The translations under genes and the position numbers were made by a program. Shown piece after piece: positions 62,190 to 64,000 of a stretch of 64,000 nucleotides of DNA (the stretch's first letter is position 1; each line of letters opens with the position of its first letter). The notes under the pieces were generated by a model. The model was given only the letters and a program-made list of their open reading frames with translations, was not told where the DNA came from and ran no database searches. The DNA comes from JBKBUF01 sp046290815 (lineage in GTDB: Bacteria; Bacteroidota; Bacteroidia; Cytophagales; Cytophagaceae): positions 36,086-100,085 of the forward strand of contig JBKBUF010000018.1 in NCBI GenBank assembly GCA_046290815.1, in the 5' to 3' direction.

Positions 62190-63818
62190 ATGAATATAGA
62201 GTTTAATAAGAATGAAGATGTCTTCAAGCAACTGGTATATCAATTAAAAACCAGATTAAATAAAGTTAAACTTGGTGGCGGTGAAAAGAAAATTGCGGAA
62301 CTTCATGAGAAGGGAAAGCTTACAGCAAGAGAGAGAATAGGATTACTTATAGATCCCAATTCGGATTTTTTAGAGATAGCAGCTTTTGCAGGGGAAGGAA
62401 TGTATCCTGAAGTAGGAGGCTGTCCTTCTGCCGGTGTTGTTACCGGTATAGGTTATATTCATGGCAGACAATGTGTAATTGTCGCAAACGACGCGACGGT
62501 TAAAGCAGGTGCGTGGTTTCCTATAACAGCCAAAAAGAATTTAAGGGCACAGGAAATTGCTATGGAAAACCGCCTTCCTATCATTTACCTGGTCGATAGT
62601 GCAGGTGTGTTCCTTCCAATGCAGGATGAAGTTTTTCCCGATAAAGAGCACTTCGGAAGAATATTCAGAAATAACGCCATAATGTCTTCCTCCGGTATCG
62701 TACAGATTTCAGCAATTATGGGTAGCTGTGTAGCAGGTGGAGCTTATCTTCCAATAATGTCTGATGAGGCATTGATAGTAGAAAATACAGGCTCTATTTA
62801 TCTTGCCGGACCTTACCTGGTAAGAGCGGCCATAGGTGAAGATGTGGATCATGAAACTCTTGGAGGTGCCTCCACTCATTGTGAAATTTCAGGTGTAACA
62901 GACTATAAATGCAAGGACGATAAAGATTGCCTGGAAAAAATCCGGTCTATCATATCTAAACTCGGACATGATGAAAAGGCGGGGTTTGACAGGATAGCGT
63001 CTGCGGTGCCTAAAAAACTGACTGAAGAAATATATGGTATACTTCCTTCCGACAGAGTGAAGCCGTATGACATGCGTGAGATAATTGAACGATTGGTAGA
63101 TAATTCAGAGTTTGAAGAGTACAAAGAATTATATGGAAAAACGATTTTATGCGGACTGGCACGTATTGAAGGATGGGCGGTAGGGATTGTGGCAAATCAG
63201 CGTAAGGTTGTAAAAAGTGGAAAAGATGAAATGCAAATGGGAGGTGTTATATATTCCGATTCAGCAGATAAAGCCGCCAGGTTTATTATGAATTGCAATC
63301 AGAAGAAAATACCTCTTCTTTTTATACAGGATGTTACAGGTTTCATGGTTGGCAGCAGATCAGAACATGGAGGAATTATTAAAGATGGTGCCAAACTTGT
63401 AAATGTAATGTCTAATTCTGTGGTGCCTAAATTTACTGTGATTATAGGAAATAGCTTTGGTGCAGGAAATTATGCAATGTGTGGCAAAGCTTATGACCCA
63501 AGGTTGATATTTGCATGGCCGACTGCACAAATAGGTGTCATGAGCGGAGCATCAGCAGGTAAAACCTTACTGCAGATTAAAGTGGCTTCATTAAAAGCCA
63601 AAGGCCAAAGCCTTACTCCTGAACAGGAAAAACAGATGCTTGAGGAAGTGCTTCAGCAGTATAATGAAAAACTTTCTCCATACTATGCCGCTTCAAGAAT
63701 ATGGATAGACGGTGTTATTGATCCTATGGAAACCAGGAAAGCTATAAGTATGGGTATCGAAGCTGCAAACCACGCTCCAATAGAAAAGAGATTTAATCCG
63801 GGGGTACTGCAGACTTAA
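62190..63818 (+). CDS. Acyl-CoA carboxylase carboxyltransferase subunit (methylcrotonyl-CoA carboxylase beta type)
   Basis: The 542-residue protein is the carboxyltransferase subunit of a biotin-dependent acyl-CoA carboxylase. The N-terminal crotonase-type half has KLTARERIGLLIDPNSDFLE, and LPIIYLVDSAGVFLPMQDEVFPD is the pattern of 3-methylcrotonyl-CoA carboxylase beta (leucine breakdown). The C-terminal half has GFMVGSRSEHGGIIKDGAKL and IIGNSFGAGNYAMCGKAYDPRL. Length is normal for MccB. The biotin-carboxylase subunit is not in the window. It lies 23 bp after the MCE gene and may be co-transcribed, although the functions are unrelated. Confidence 0.92.
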   Translation: MNIEFNKNEDVFKQLVYQLKTRLNKVKLGGGEKKIAELHEKGKLTARERIGLLIDPNSDFLEIAAFAGEGMYPEVGGCPSAGVVTGIGYIHGRQCVIVANDATVKAGAWFPITAKKNLRAQEIAMENRLPIIYLVDSAGVFLPMQDEVFPDKEHFGRIFRNNAIMSSSGIVQISAIMGSCVAGGAYLPIMSDEALIVENTGSIYLAGPYLVRAAIGEDVDHETLGGASTHCEISGVTDYKCKDDKDCLEKIRSIISKLGHDEKAGFDRIASAVPKKLTEEIYGILPSDRVKPYDMREIIERLVDNSEFEEYKELYGKTILCGLARIEGWAVGIVANQRKVVKSGKDEMQMGGVIYSDSADKAARFIMNCNQKKIPLLFIQDVTGFMVGSRSEHGGIIKDGAKLVNVMSNSVVPKFTVIIGNSFGAGNYAMCGKAYDPRLIFAWPTAQIGVMSGASAGKTLLQIKVASLKAKGQSLTPEQEKQMLEEVLQQYNEKLSPYYAASRIWIDGVIDPMETRKAISMGIEAANHAPIEKRFNPGVLQT

Positions 63819-63820
63819 TT

Positions 63821-63897
63821 AAGAATTAAGAATTAAGAATTAAGAATTAAGAATTAAGAATTAAGAATTAAGAATTAAGAATTAAGAATTAAGAATT
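63821..63897. repeat. Tandem repeat, 11 perfect copies of a 7-bp unit
   Basis: The unit AAGAATT is repeated 11 times without change, starting 3 bp after the stop codon of the carboxyltransferase gene. It is noncoding and a candidate for length variation by slipped-strand mispairing. Confidence 0.97.
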
Positions 63898-63937
63898 AAT
63901 GCCATTAAGTTAAGCATGTAAATAATCTGAAAACCAT

Positions 63938-63981
63938 TATCTTTGTTAAAAAATAATGCCCGGTAATAGGAGCCGGGCATA
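63938..63981 (+). promoter_or_regulatory. Possible promoter and leader hairpin at the window end
   Basis: TATCTTTG (63938-63945) matches TAnnTTTG exactly. It is followed by ATGCCCGG and CCGGGCAT (about 63956-63980), a perfect 8-bp stem with a 9-base loop, without a T run. This may be the promoter and 5' leader of a gene outside the window. Confidence 0.4.
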
Positions 63982-64000
63982 GCAACATAAATTTTAAATA

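Noticed and set aside
62190..63818. Carboxyltransferase gene as part of the bicarbonate-uptake system
   Set aside because: It uses bicarbonate but lies 46 kb away in another operon without the promoter motif, so no functional link is supported.

Overview
The window looks like chromosomal DNA of a Bacteroidota member, most likely Cytophagales. Evidence: AT-rich sequence, TAnnTTTG-type -7 promoter elements, several secreted proteins with type IX secretion (T9SS) C-terminal sorting domains, Bacteroidota-style LptD and LysS, and a gliding/polysaccharide-degrader gene set. No rRNA, tRNA, CRISPR array or intact transposase gene was seen.

Layout. 1-5107: a very long TraB/GumN-type protein running off the left edge, a secreted YD-repeat-like protein and an FMN reductase. 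5211-16674: a probable inorganic-carbon uptake locus made of a SulP transporter, DabA and DabB (the DAB dissolved-inorganic-carbon pump), an OmpR-type response regulator with its histidine kinase, and a second, paralogous SulP. Four promoters here share one architecture: two TTCAGA-like half-sites exactly 11 bp apart, with a TAnnTTTG-like box starting exactly 15 bp after the start of the second half-site. The fourth such promoter precedes no protein gene but a short stretch ending in an intrinsic terminator, so it may make a small RNA. This shared, locus-confined promoter architecture is the most novel signal in the window.

17152-46066: a large Wzx/Wzy-type exopolysaccharide region. It starts with a CheY-like receiver and a polyprenyl-phosphate sugar transferase carrying a dead receiver domain, then a half-size TolC-like protein, a Wzz/GumC-type copolymerase, glycosyltransferase, flippase, polymerase and two GT2 enzymes. 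A minus-strand block of secreted T9SS proteins follows (deacetylase, beta-propeller/TSP3 protein, Kelch protein). Then come two more glycosyltransferases, four tandem paralogous parallel beta-helix proteins with different anchoring signals, a hexapeptide acyltransferase and a last GT2. The region encodes synthesis, export, modification and possibly trimming of one surface polysaccharide.

46273-63818: mainly housekeeping and envelope genes: lysS, an rRNA-type methyltransferase, a CheB-CheR-PAS-kinase giant, a GH16 glucanase with lectin and CBM6 modules, a small acidic secreted protein, an HtrA protease, LptD, an N-acetylmuramoyl-L-alanine amidase, an MlaD/MCE protein and a biotin-dependent carboxyltransferase. 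The window ends with 11 perfect copies of a 7-bp tandem repeat and a possible promoter/hairpin leader for a gene outside the window.
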